Assembly: GCF_040869045.1 (NCBI RefSeq)
Contig: NC_090319.1
Coordinates: forward strand, 65,072,779-65,136,778
From: Eurosta solidaginis
Taxonomy: Eukaryota; Arthropoda; Insecta; Diptera; Tephritidae
Length of the DNA: 64,000 bases
Reading direction: 5' to 3'
In this document: positions 10,970-21,453 of the stretch, one piece after another
Layout: each line of letters begins with the position of its first letter
How positions within the stretch are numbered: position 1 is the first letter of the stretch
Made by a program: the position numbers and the translations under genes
The notes under the pieces: model-generated
The model's input: only the letters and a program-made list of their open reading frames with translations
Databases searched by the model: none
What the model was told of the DNA's origin: nothing

Positions 10970-11209
10970 CTGTGAAATAGTTACTAACTCCTCCGCAGGT
11001 ATTGGTTTTAATCCCAACTGCTTGATAGCCAAATGAAATGAAGCAACACTCATGCAGGCCATATGCTTCGGCTTCACAGCCATATGATCCAGAAAGCGAT
11101 CGACAAAGCTCATTGCTGAAAATAATACATCGGAGGGCAGCTCATACCACATTTTAAGGCAACGTAAAACATACGCGGAGCCATCACGTCCACCGGCTGT
11201 CACTTCACG
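10970..11209 (-). CDS. CycG: Cyclin G, exon 2 (N-terminal cyclin box)
   Basis: The exon is 240 bp (80 codons), phase 0. The acceptor CTCCTTGCAG precedes CGTGAAGTGACAGCC (REVTAGGRDGSAYVL) and the donor is CAG|GTAAGT at 10969. It holds the cyclin-box core: LRCLKMWYELPSDVLFSAM, SFVDRFLDHMAVKPKHMACM and SFHLAIKQLG, ending VTISQ. The FVDRFL...KPKHMACMSVASFHLA pattern is the canonical cyclin helix 2-3 region. In Drosophila CycG is an atypical cyclin linked to growth control, Hox/Polycomb regulation and genome stability; that role is carried over by homology. Confidence 0.94.
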
Positions 11210-11379
11210 CTGCAAGGAGTAAAAGGAAAAAAGGAAAAAAATTAGAAAATTGTGGGATAAGTTTTCCTAATCGATATACCCATAAGTTTCTTTGGCTAGA
11301 TCGATAATGCTTAGTAAGTATTTAGGTCATATAGATCGAGTTCTAAGCTGTTTTAGAAAAGTGAATAGAGTCAACCATC

Positions 11380-12520
11380 CTCCTTCTACAGGGAGGATCA
11401 TTTGGGGTATTCTGGGAACATTTCGGCGTAATTTCTAGATTATTGGGATTATCGGAACTATGTAGGAATAATTTCGGGAGAGTCTCTATATAATTTCGGG
11501 ACATTTTCGAAATTGATTTAGTAATCTTTTCTAGCTTATTTCGAAGCTATATTTGGATCATATTGGATCGTGGATCGTTTCAGGACGATATACGAATATT
11601 TTAAAGGCTAGAGATAAATTCGGGACTTTCTTTATTCTGAGACTATTTTAGGATAATTTCTGAATCATTTTGGGTTATTTCGGAAACATTTCTTATTTTA
11701 GATTTATTTCTGGATAATTTCAGGCAGTACTGTTCATTTCAAAAGTATTTCGTAATTTTTTTAGGGCCGATTTAGGATATACATATTTTGAAACTACCTC
11801 GGGGTTACCGGAACTATGTCGGAATAATTTCGGAACTGTCTCCGTACAATTTCCAAAGTGTTTTCAGAATCGTTTTAGCTTATTTAGGGATTTTTTGGGA
11901 CTATCTCCGGATAATTTGAGTGCTTTTTGAGGATAACATCACGACTTTCTAACGATCAGTTAGAGACTATTTCACGATAATTTCGAAATGGCTACTTCGG
12001 AATCATTTCCGTAGTATTTGGAGGTTATTTGCAGAATTATTTCGGTATAATTGCACGACTGAGTCTGCTTCGTTTCGAATATATTTCAAAACCATGTGGA
12101 TGATTCCGTAACTAATTCGTGATCATTTTTGAATTTGTTCTGGGAAAATTTCGGAGCCCTTTTATTTTTTTGTTCGGGTTTATTTCAGCAATATTTCGGT
12201 GTCCTTTTGAGATTGTTATGAGAAACATTTCAGGACAAATTCAGGAATTTTCTCAGGAATAGCGAAACTGTTTTCAAAACAGTTTCTATGCTATTTCGGG
12301 ATCTTTACGGTTTCATCTTTGGTTAATTTCGGTACTGTCGCAAGATTTTCGAGATAATTTCAGGACTATTTCGGGATTGTTTTTGAATTCAGTCTCAAGC
12401 CATCTGGGTAATGTTTTCAGAATCTCCGTATAATTGTTTTCCGAATCAATACGGTATAGTTCGGGACTAACTCCGAGTCATGTTGGCTTTAGTTTTAAAC
12501 CTTTTGCAGTTTTACTTTGG
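11380..12520. repeat. Degenerate TTTCGGGA-type short-period array in the CycG intron
   Basis: The intron between exons 1 and 2 is filled with imperfect iterations of phrases such as GGATAATTTCGG, GACTATTTCAGG and GGAATCATTTTCGG. The spacing is loose, roughly 20-40 bp. No unit is conserved well enough to be a classical minisatellite. A similar stretch occurs at 25500-25960. Confidence 0.65.
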
Positions 12521-12682
12521 GTTTGATTTCGTAGTTAAAAAAAAGCATAACGGATTTGCCGTATTTTTGAAAAGTACTTTTTTTAAACATTCAAAGAGTA
12601 TCGGAAAAAGGGTGGTTTAGAAATAAAGTGATTATTTCAAACGACCAACCAAATACTTATTCTACCATCGCAATAAACTTAC

Positions 12683-13675
12683 CTTGGATTCTCTCGGCAA
12701 CAGCAATACAGTATGATATTTATCCTGCAATACATTATACTCATTCAACATGCGATACAATTCGTCCGACGATAAGCAAATCAACTCATCCTCTCTCGAC
12801 TTGGTTTCAGTGGTGCTGCTGGCATCGGTATTATTATTGTTGTTGTTAATGTTTTTGTTTTTATTCATCTTAGCGTTCATATTCAATGGCTGGTTCATCA
12901 TGTTAGCAGGTGTTTGTTGTTGTTTTAATTGTTGTTGCTCTAGCTCATATTTTTGATAATCCAAGCCAGCAGCACCCGGTGTTCCATACCGGCCCTCGTC
13001 AGACATATTCCACTCATCCACATCTAAATCCTCATCCAAAGCATGCATTGCTGCATTAACGCTTTCATTCGCTTCAACTGCTGCTGCCGCTGACACTGTA
13101 GCCGTCAACGCTACCGCACCACCACCGCCATCAACATCACCATTCATCATGCCATGCGATGGTAATCCCGATTCGGTAGCTCAAGCTGACAACTCTTCGT
13201 AATGACATTGTTGTTGTTGTTGATGATATTGAGATGAATTATGCAAATGATATTCTGCTTCTTCTTCATCCTCTCGCAAGAGATTAACATTATTAATATT
13301 AATGTTATCCATATTATTGTTGTTGATGGAGCGGCGGTGATGATGAATATTAATGTTGGTGATATTGTTAGTGGCGGGCATCAATCCAGTTGTTGGCGAA
13401 ACCGACGACGACATCGATGACCGCTGCTGCATCAACTGCTGCTGCACGTCAAAACCGTTAACAAACTTGCCGTTGCTGCACTCACTAGCCAAAATCAAAT
13501 TGTTGTTATTGTTGATGGCGTTGGAGTTGATGTTAGCGTTGTGATTTCCGACAAATTGGCAATACAACTGTTGTTGTTGCAATTGTTGTTGTTGGTATTG
13601 GTGGTATTGCTCTTCTTGTTGTAGAGTATTTGACGACTAATTGGCGGCAGCAGAGTAGCGTACAGGGACAGACAT
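12683..13675 (-). CDS. CycG: Cyclin G, exon 1: Gln/Asn-rich N-terminus with two in-frame stops
   Basis: The exon begins ATG at 13675 (MSVPVRYSAAAN) and ends at donor AAG|GTAAGT (12682 downward) with LSSDELYRMLNEYNVLQDKY and LLLPRESK, joining exon 2 in frame. All 331 codons share one frame, but a TAG stands at 13637-13639 (codon 13) and a TGA at 13181-13183. Between and after the stops the frame still looks coding: Gln and Asn runs, HHHRRS, acidic patches and MMNGDVDGGGG. Possible rescue starts are the ATGs at 13582 and 13150. Sequencing error, readthrough, use of a downstream start, or a decaying allele are all open. I call the gene confidently, but not its N-terminal start. Confidence 0.8.
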
Positions 13676-14685
13676 TGTGAGGGCTGGCCTAGTAGCTAAA
13701 GTTTTTATGATAGAGATCGAAATTTTAAGTTAGAAACAAATTTCTTTTCCTTTTTTACGCTTTACTTTCTACTTTATGTAAAATTACAAGACTCAATAGT
13801 TTTTTTTACGTATCCTTCGTTTTTTATTTTAACAGTTTTTTGGTAATAGGCCAATGAAAAAATTTGTTTGATTTTATTTTCAGCCAAATTAGGAGAATTT
13901 GTTATGATTTCTTTTTTTAATTTTTAAGCTTACGCTACCTTTTCTACGGCAGGTTTATTCAAAGATATCAGCGAGAATCACCACAAAAGCGATTTCCCGT
14001 TTTTTATGAGTGGGTTTTCTCAATATGTAGCTTAAAAATGTACACTCCCAATTTTCTACAACAAAACAAGTTGTAAAAAACTAAAAAAATCTAAATTCTC
14101 CAGAATAAAATTAGGAAACTGAATTGTATAACAAAACCACGTTTAATCTGTCGCTCTTTTCTCTCTCTATACTATGCTTCCCCGGATTTCGAGCCTCAGT
14201 AGGAATGTGATGATTGTTAAGTTGTACAGTGATTATACACAATTCAGTTATTCTTATACACCGAAAATAAAATTTGAATTTTGCTTGCTGCTTGTGTCGT
14301 ACACTGCTATGATAGTGATAACTCTGAGAGCAGTACACCACTCTAACGTTCAAAGGACCTTCGTACAATTCCTTTTCCCCGAGATAAGAGGAAAATAGTC
14401 AATTTGCAAGCAACAAACAAATCAAAACCCTCAAATATGATATTAGGAAAATAATGTGATTAATATGCGAAAAATATTACAATACAGAGAATTATTTTAA
14501 AAAGCTGGAAACAAGTTTTATTTTATTTACATAAAAGTGATCTAAATAACATACAATTTAAGACAAAATTAGTTTCTTGTTTTAAATTTTTTTTATTATT
14601 TTAGTGATAGTTCTATTTATGTTCAAAAGTATTTTCATTTCAAGACTTTTATATATATGGAAATTAAAAAAAATTTTTTATTATA
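13676..14685. other. Region upstream of CycG
   Basis: This contains whatever 5' UTR and promoter the gene has. It is AT-rich, and I see no convincing TATA/Inr/DPE combination. A TACTAG just upstream of the ATG could be a 5' UTR splice acceptor, but this is not secure. The open frames at 14111-14398 on both strands overlap each other and have no recognisable product. Confidence 0.4.
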
Positions 14686-15002
14686 TCGTTAGCTTAATGT
14701 GAAAATGTGCTAAGTCAACTTTTACGAATTTTACAAGAGACGAAAAAAAATGATTAACTTTTGAAATAACCTTCTTTTTTCAAAACTGTGAATGAGGATA
14801 CCTTAATTACAATGCTGAGTGTAGAAGCTTTGAAAAAGATAAATAAAAATCATGTATGCCAACCTAGCAGCTATTTTATGACTTAGCACAATTTCCGCAC
14901 TCATAACAAATTATTTCTCCTGACTTAGCACTTTTTACTCAATATGTTTTCCCATCACTCTTCACCTTTAATGATTGAAATAAAACACTAAAACTATATA
15001 TT

Positions 15003-16195
15003 TCACAAAAACTACTATTTATTTCTCAAACTGTTTCTAATGGTTCTTATCTACAAACTAAATACTAAATTTCTTAATCGTTGTCAAGAGAATAAAGACT
15101 TGAGTGTAATTTTTAACTCCAAACTTTCTTTTTCTAGCACCATTGACTTCGTTGTTTCAAAATTTGTTGGAATGGTTGGGTTCAGTAGACGTAACACCAG
15201 TGACTTTAAGGACCCTATGACGTTGAAGGCACTTTATATATCTATGGCAAGAAGTCGTCTTGAATATTGCTCAATAATATGGAATCCTTTCTATGAATCT
15301 AACTCCTATAAAATTGAGAGAGTTCAAATTTTTTTTACAAAAATTGCTTTACGTATGCTTGACTGGCCAGACGGCCTCCCATCATATACCAGCAGGTGCA
15401 AATTGCTTGGTCTTCAGGCTTTGCATGACAGAAAAACTTGAATCTCACTCATGCTTGCCTATAATGTAATAAACTTTAGCACGAATTGTTCTTATTTATC
15501 TCATTTGTTCATTCCATATATTCCAATGCGTGATCTTCGGCATAATAGATTATTTACTTAACTACTATTTAATTAACTAATAAAACCAATTATGCTATGA
15601 ATGAACTTATAACTAGGACTATACATCTAGCAAATCGATTCAGTAGTGTTCTTAATTTTAATAACAGTTTATATAAGTTTAAGCTTGAATTGTTTTCTAT
15701 TTTTAACTAGTCTGTAAGAAAGCATGTAGTTATCGACATGTAAGAATTGAAGTAGATTATGGTCAACGCAAAGCATTTATCAAACACCAAAGGTATGTCT
15801 CAATTGGGTGAATCCAATTTCATGGGGTTGTGTAGGCAACCCTCTCAAGGGGTTCCCAACTCAATATATAGCTTCTCCAACCCAATTGCCAACCTCACCT
15901 ACCTGTGGGGAATTCTGTTTCATTGACAGCCGAGGCTCTGGCGACCCCAAGTTCGTCATGGAACTAGGGGGTGGGGAGGACGGGATGGCCTAGAAGGTTT
16001 AATGTGGTCATATAAATCGTTCCAGAGATGGTGGGACTAGTACCTTAATAGTGCTTTGTTACCGGAACGTACCAGATCTATATGCGGCAAAGGACCATCA
16101 ACATCGGCCCAAAGCCTTCGGGGAGTGTTTTTATCGTTAATACAACAACAACAACAACAACAAAGCATGTACTTTACACCGAATGAATTAAATAA
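15003..16195 (+). pseudogene. Non-LTR retrotransposon RT fragment (Jockey-like), interrupted
   Basis: Frame 15040-15441 encodes LSVIFNSKLSFSSTID, NTSDFKDPMTLKALYISMAR, LEYCSIIWNPFY and IERVQIFFTKIALRML. This is the conserved post-catalytic region of Jockey/BS-type reverse transcriptases. Weaker coding similarity in shifted frames continues to about 15708 (NELITRTIHLANRFSSVLNF). The 3' end is AT-rich with AAATAAGTAAATAAA near 16190. A separate retroposon (15729-16161) is inserted near its 3' end. Stops and shifts make it nonfunctional. Confidence 0.75.
15729..16161 (+). mobile_element. Short (CAA)n-tailed retroposon nested in the LINE
   Basis: A 433 bp insert is bounded by the 10 bp duplication AAAGCATGTA (15719-15728 and 16162-16171) and ends in (ACA)n (about 16142-16161). 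Its body is much more GC-rich than the surroundings (GAGGCTCTGGCGACCCCAAG, then GATGGTGGGACTAG and CCTTCGGGGAG). The same core occurs reversed at 56830-57150. It may be a 5'-truncated LINE end or a SINE-like derivative. The open frame at 15808-15993 has no recognisable protein. Confidence 0.85.
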
Positions 16196-16447
16196 GTAAA
16201 TAAAATGCGCGCACAAAGAAATAACTAGTAATTCAGATTGATATTATTGACTGGTTGACTTAGCACATTTTTTTGAATATTTGACGACTTAGCACATTTA
16301 CACATCATTGCAAGCAGCACGTAAAAATTAAAAATTAAAATATTTGTTTTCTTGTGACCGATGTATTTTGAATTCAGTTTTAAAACTGCATTAAAATATA
16401 AAATAAAAAAAGTGACTTAGCACATTTTCACATTAAGCTAACGATAT

Positions 16448-18060
16448 GTATTTCTCTATAAACAGTTCCGTTAGCCAAGGTCTCCTTTTTAATTTGATTT
16501 TTTTTAACTTTCTTGAGCTTTTTAATTATGAAATTTTTATATTTATATTTTTTTAATTCTGGAAATTTTACGTTTTTTACAATATCTTATAAATTTTTTT
16601 TTCTATATAATGCATTTTAACTTTGTTTATAATGCATTTTAACTTTTTTTATCATAGTTGTTGCTGCTCCTACTCAACATAATGAAATTTTTATATTTTT
16701 CTATAATTTAAAATTTTTTATTTTTAAATTTATTATTTTTTCTTTTTTTTTTTTTTATTAACATTTTTAGTAAATTTTTTATTTTCAATTAACGAGTTTC
16801 TTTTAATATTAAATTTTTTTTTTAATTTCTACTACAGTCTGTCTTTTAAGCGTTCCTAATTATTATTTTGAAATAAACATTGTTAAAGAGACTTCTTTGT
16901 ATTTTAATATTTTTTTATTATTTTTTTTCGTTTCTTTACTTGCTTTTTAGTTTTGTCTTTTGTTTATTTACTAATTCATTGATTTTTAGTTTTCGTAATT
17001 TGTTTTTTTTTTTTACTTTTTAATTAAAAATTAAATTTTTTGTATCAATTTGTTTAAAATTATGTTTTAATTAAATTGCTTTTATTTTCTTATAAATTTT
17101 AAATTTTTTTGTGTTTTATCACTTTTTTAATCTCTTTATCTAGTTATTTTTTTTTAGTTTTAAAGTACAAAAATTAAGTATATAAATTCTTTTGCTTCTA
17201 AGAAAGTAATTTTTTTATAAAATTTCTTCGTTTTGCAAAGTTTTTTTATACTTTTTTATTAGTTAATATTTGTTTTATTTTTATTGTTTTATTTTATTTT
17301 ACTTATATAATTTTACATTTTTTTGTCTATCTTTATAGTTTTACATCTATTTAACTTTTATTTTATTTTATATTTTTTTTATTATATTTTATCAATTTTT
17401 TATTTTTTTATGTTGCAGATTTTTTTATATTATGATATTTTCAATTCATTTCGGATCAAAATTTTTTTTTTATGGTTAGTTTATTATTTATCGGTAATCG
17501 TTCCAATATACATTAATTGTGTCCCCTTATGTTTTTATATTTATGTAAATATTTTTTCATTTTTTTTTTTGTAAGTATTTTTCTTTTTTAACTTTTTCGT
17601 TTCTTTTGTTTATTATTTTTTATTTTCTAAGATTATATTTTACTTTTTTCTAGTTTTTCGTATAGTTAATAAGAGCTTATTTTGGTTGGTAAATCACAAT
17701 CACAAAATAAGTCTTCCTTTTTTCTCTCACGCGTTTCGAGCCGTTGTGTCTGCGTCAGGGAGGCTATATAATAATTACAACAAGGAACTATAATTGGAAT
17801 TTTTTTATATTTTATATTCTTAATATGAAAAAAATTAATTTTTTTTAACGTTTTTTTTATTTTCATAGTTTTTATTTTTTTTTCTATTTTTAAGTTTTTC
17901 AAAAAAAATTTTTTGTATATTTTGTTCCTATTATTTTATATCCAATTAATTCATTTCTTATTGTTTTTGGTTTTAGTTTTTTAATTTCATATTTTTTACT
18001 TTTTTAATAAATATTTTATTTGTTTTTAATTTGATACTTACATTTACATCATTTAAATGA
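16448..18060. repeat. T-rich low-complexity tract (about 1.6 kb)
   Basis: The plus strand is overwhelmingly T, with runs of 8-12 T broken by short A, TA and TTC steps. No unit period is evident. A short normal-composition island sits near 17690-17775. The hydrophobic frame at 17323-17574 is a consequence of TTT/TTA codons and is not a gene. Confidence 0.85.
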
Positions 18061-18657
18061 GTACAAAACTTGAAAATGTTTTTTGTAACTCATATTAATT
18101 TATGTGGACAAAATATGAATATGAATATAATTTTTTTATCGCCCTGTACGTCTGCTCCTATCATCATCTCACGTTCCTCACCATCATTACCCTCCTGGAT
18201 TCTCTGCTTCTCCTTCTCCCTATCCGTCATCTCTACTATCCCTTACATTCTCTCTTTCTCTACATAACATCTTAACATCAATGTAAAAGGAAATGTATAC
18301 GATTTTTTCGAAAAGATCAGTATCTGGTAAGTTTTCAGAAAGAAGTATTTTATAAACAATTGTTTTTGTTTTTATCGGCCTATGGATAAATCATTCAAGG
18401 TTCAAATCGAGCTCAAGGCCAGAACAATAATTTTTTTCTAATGATAATTATTGTAATTTTTTAATTTTTCTAAATTTGAAAAATTGTATTTTGTTTTTGG
18501 AATAGTAAGTAGAAAAATTTTCAGACAACCTGCCATAGCTGCGCAGATAGATCCATTTCGAAGGGTGCTTAAGTACGCTTTACGCATGCTGCGCTAACCA
18601 TTTAGCTATACAGCAGTGGTTTGTTTGACTGGCAAATTTGCTACTTCTATTCCTTTT
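18061..18657. other. Gene-free segment with a pyrimidine-rich patch and an arm of an inverted repeat
   Basis: Positions 18140-18265 are rich in TC steps on the plus strand. A segment near 18395-18430 (CATTCAAGGTTCAAATCGAG, then CTCAAGG) recurs inverted at about 21545-21583. A tRNA-like A-box phrase (TAGCTAAATGGTTAGCGC, minus strand, near 18590-18607) is present without a good B-box at the right distance. No gene is seen. Confidence 0.5.
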
Positions 18658-21453
18658 TATACCTTTCATGAAAATGAAATGGTATATTAATTTCGTCACG
18701 AAACCGAAAATTGTAAGTCCTTAAAGGAAAATAGATAGACCCACCATTAAGTATACCGAAATAATCAGGTTGAAGAGCTGAGTTGATTTAGCCATGTCCG
18801 TCTGTCCGTCTGTCCGTCTGTCTGTTTGTATGCAAACTAGTCCCTCAATTTTTGAGATATCTTGATAAAATTTGGTGAGCAGGTGTATTTGGGTGTCCGA
18901 TTAGACATTTGTCGGAACCGACCGGATCGGACCACTATAGCATATATCCTCCATACAACCGATTTTTCAGAAAAAGAGGATTTTTGTAATATCTTACCCA
19001 ATTTAACAGATTGAAGCTTCAAACTTCACCATATACTTTCGTATATTGCACATATTGTTGCCTGAAAAAATTTATGAGATCGGTCGTATATATAGTATAT
19101 ATCCCCCACAACCGATTGTTCAGATAAGGAACTTTTCGTAATTACTGCCCTATTTTAAGAGCTAGAGGCTTCAAATTTCAGCGAATGCTTACGTATATAG
19201 CATATATTATTGTCTGAAAAAATCATAAAGATCGGTGGTATATATAGTATATATATGGTGGTATATATAGTATATATATATAGTATATATATATTTTTTT
19301 TCGCAAATTTTAGCCCCATTTTAACAGCTAGAAGCTTCAAATTTCACCGAATATTTACTTATATAGCATATATTGTTGTCTGAAAAAATCATAGAGATCG
19401 GTTGTATATATAGTATATATCTCATACAACCGATTGTTCAGATAAGAAACTTTTCGCAATTTCTACCCCATTTTAACAGCTATAAGCTTCAAATTTCACC
19501 GATTGGTTACGTATATAGCATATATTGTTGTCTGAAAAAATCAGAGAGATCGGTTGTATATATAGTATATATCTCATACAACCGATTGTTCAGATAAGAA
19601 ACTTTGCGCAATTTCTGCCCCGTTTTAACAGTTAGAAGCTTCAAATTTCACAAAATGCTTTCGTATATAGCATATATTGTTGTCTGAAAAAATCATAGAG
19701 ATCGGTGGTATATATATTATATACTTCATATAAACTGTCATATTGACCCCTTTTTTACGGCTAGAAGCTTCAAGATTCATCAAATTTCATCAAATAGTTA
19801 CGTTTACGTCATATATTTTTGAAATACGTGATTCGTAGCCATAGTTTTTACATGCAGACCACAAAAAACGTGAAGCTTTGCATCCTCACACAGATTACCT
19901 ACCTATTTTTATACCTTTCATGAAAATGAAATGGTATATTAATTTCGTCACGAAACCGAAAATTGTAAGTCCTTAAAGGAAAATAGATAGACCCACCATT
20001 AAGTATACCGAAATAATCAGGTTGAAGAGCTGAGTTGATTTAGCCATGTCCGTCTGTCCGTCTGTCTGTTTGTATGCAAACTAGTCCCTCAATTTTTGAG
20101 ATATCTTGATAAAATTTGGTGAGCAGGTGTATTTGGGTGTCCGATTAGACATTTGTCGGAACCGACCGGATCGGACCACTATAGCATATATCCTCCATAC
20201 AACCGATTTTTCAGAAAAAGAGGATTTTTGTAATATCTTACCCAATTTAACAGATTGAAGCTTCAAACTTCACCATATACTTTCGTATATTGCACATATT
20301 GTTGCCTGAAAAAATTTATGAGATCGGTCGTATATATAGTATATATCCCCCACAACCGATTGTTCAGATAAGGAACTTTTCGTAATTACTGCCCTATTTT
20401 AAGAGCTAGAGGCTTCAAATTTCAGCGAATGCTTACGTATATAGCATATATTATTGTCTGAAAAAATCATAAAGATCGGTGGTATATATAGTATATATAT
20501 GGTGGTATATATAGTATATATATATAGTATATATATATATATTTTCGCAAATTTTAGCCCCATTTTAACAGCTATAAGCTTCAAATTTCACCGAATATTT
20601 ACTTATATAGCATATATTGTTGTCTGAAAAAATCATAGAGATCGGTTGTATATATAGTATATATCTCATACAACCGATTGTTCAGATAAGAAACTTTTCG
20701 CAATTTCTACCCCATTTTAACAGCTATAAGCTTCAAATTTCACCGATTGGTTACGTATATAGCATATATTGTTGTCTGAAAAAATCAGAGAGATCGGTTG
20801 TATATATAGTATATATCTCATACAACCGATTGTTCAGATAAGAAACTTTTCGCAATTTCTACCCCATTTTAACAGCTATAAGCTTCAAATTTCACCAACT
20901 GCTTACGTGTATAGCATATATTGATGTCTGAAAAAATCATTGAGATCGGTGGTACACATACAACCGATTGTTCAGATAAGAAACTTTGCGCAATTTCTGC
21001 CCCGTTTTAACAGTTAGAAGCTTCAAATTTCACAAAATACTTATATTGTTGTCTGAAAAAATCATAGAGATCGGTCGAATATATATTATATACTTCATAT
21101 AAACTGTCATTTTGACCCCTTTTTTACGGCTAGAATCTTCAAAATTCATCAAATTTCATCAAATAGTTACGTTTTAGTCATATATTTTTGAAATACGTGA
21201 TTCGTAGTCATAGTTTTTACACGCAGACCACAAAAAACCTGAAACTTTGCATCCTCACACGAAGTACCTACCTGTTTTTTATTTTATATTTATCTTAAAA
21301 ATCGTTAAAGTATGTAGATCTGTTCACTATATATTTCTTATCTTATACATCCGATTATTCGGAGATTACGAACAGGATAAGATTATTGTTCAGCCCCATT
21401 CATGAAAGGTATGAAGTCTTCGGCACAGCCGAAGACAGTCCCGTTCTTACTAG
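18658..21453 (+). mobile_element. Family B, head-to-tail dimer (B2)
   Basis: Two 5' ends (TATACCTTTCATGAAAATG at 18658 and 19910) but only one 3' end are present. The hairpin is at 21416-21436 and CTTACTAG ends at 21453. The first copy stops at a T-run (CCTACCTATTTTT), and the second starts there. Each has a GTCY tract (near 18800 and 20050) and 150 bp units. The first half matches 1-915 plus flank almost base for base. The uninterrupted T-run at 21275-21280 is the empty-site counterpart of the Family A insertion at 2266-6557. Small frames within are repeat artefacts. Confidence 0.82.

Larger units (their letters stand above)
14686..16444. mobile_element. TIR element with repeated subterminal GACTTAGCAC motifs, TA target site
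   Basis: Perfect inverted copies of about 35 bp lie at 14683-14717 and 16413-16447 (outer part ATATCGTTAGCTTAATG, inner part GTGCTAAGTCA). The decamer GACTTAGCAC recurs just inside both ends (near 14880, 14922, 16258, 16286), as transposase-binding subterminal repeats do. If the duplicated TA (14684-14685 and 16445-16446) is the target site, the element starts TCGTTAGC; this would suit Tc1/mariner-like insertion. No transposase is seen. The interior is occupied by LINE-derived sequence (about 15000-16195), which probably inserted later. Confidence 0.75.

Noticed and set aside
12662..12956. Plus-strand open frames opposite CycG exon 1 (for example 12628-12849, 12750-12956)
   Set aside because: They are antisense shadows of the Gln/Asn repeats, which read as Leu/Cys runs.
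13150..13190. Selenocysteine at the CycG TGA
   Set aside because: CycG is not a known selenoprotein, a second stop (TAG) lies upstream, and no SECIS element can be examined because the 3' UTR is outside the window.
17323..17574. Hydrophobic 83-residue open frame, transmembrane-like
   Set aside because: It is produced by the poly-T tract (Phe, Leu, Ile, Tyr codons) with no other support.
18540..18620. Second tRNA-like signal (TAGCTAAATGGTTAGCGC on the minus strand)
   Set aside because: No B-box at the proper distance and no cloverleaf could be drawn. It may be a decayed SINE, but one A-box phrase is not enough.
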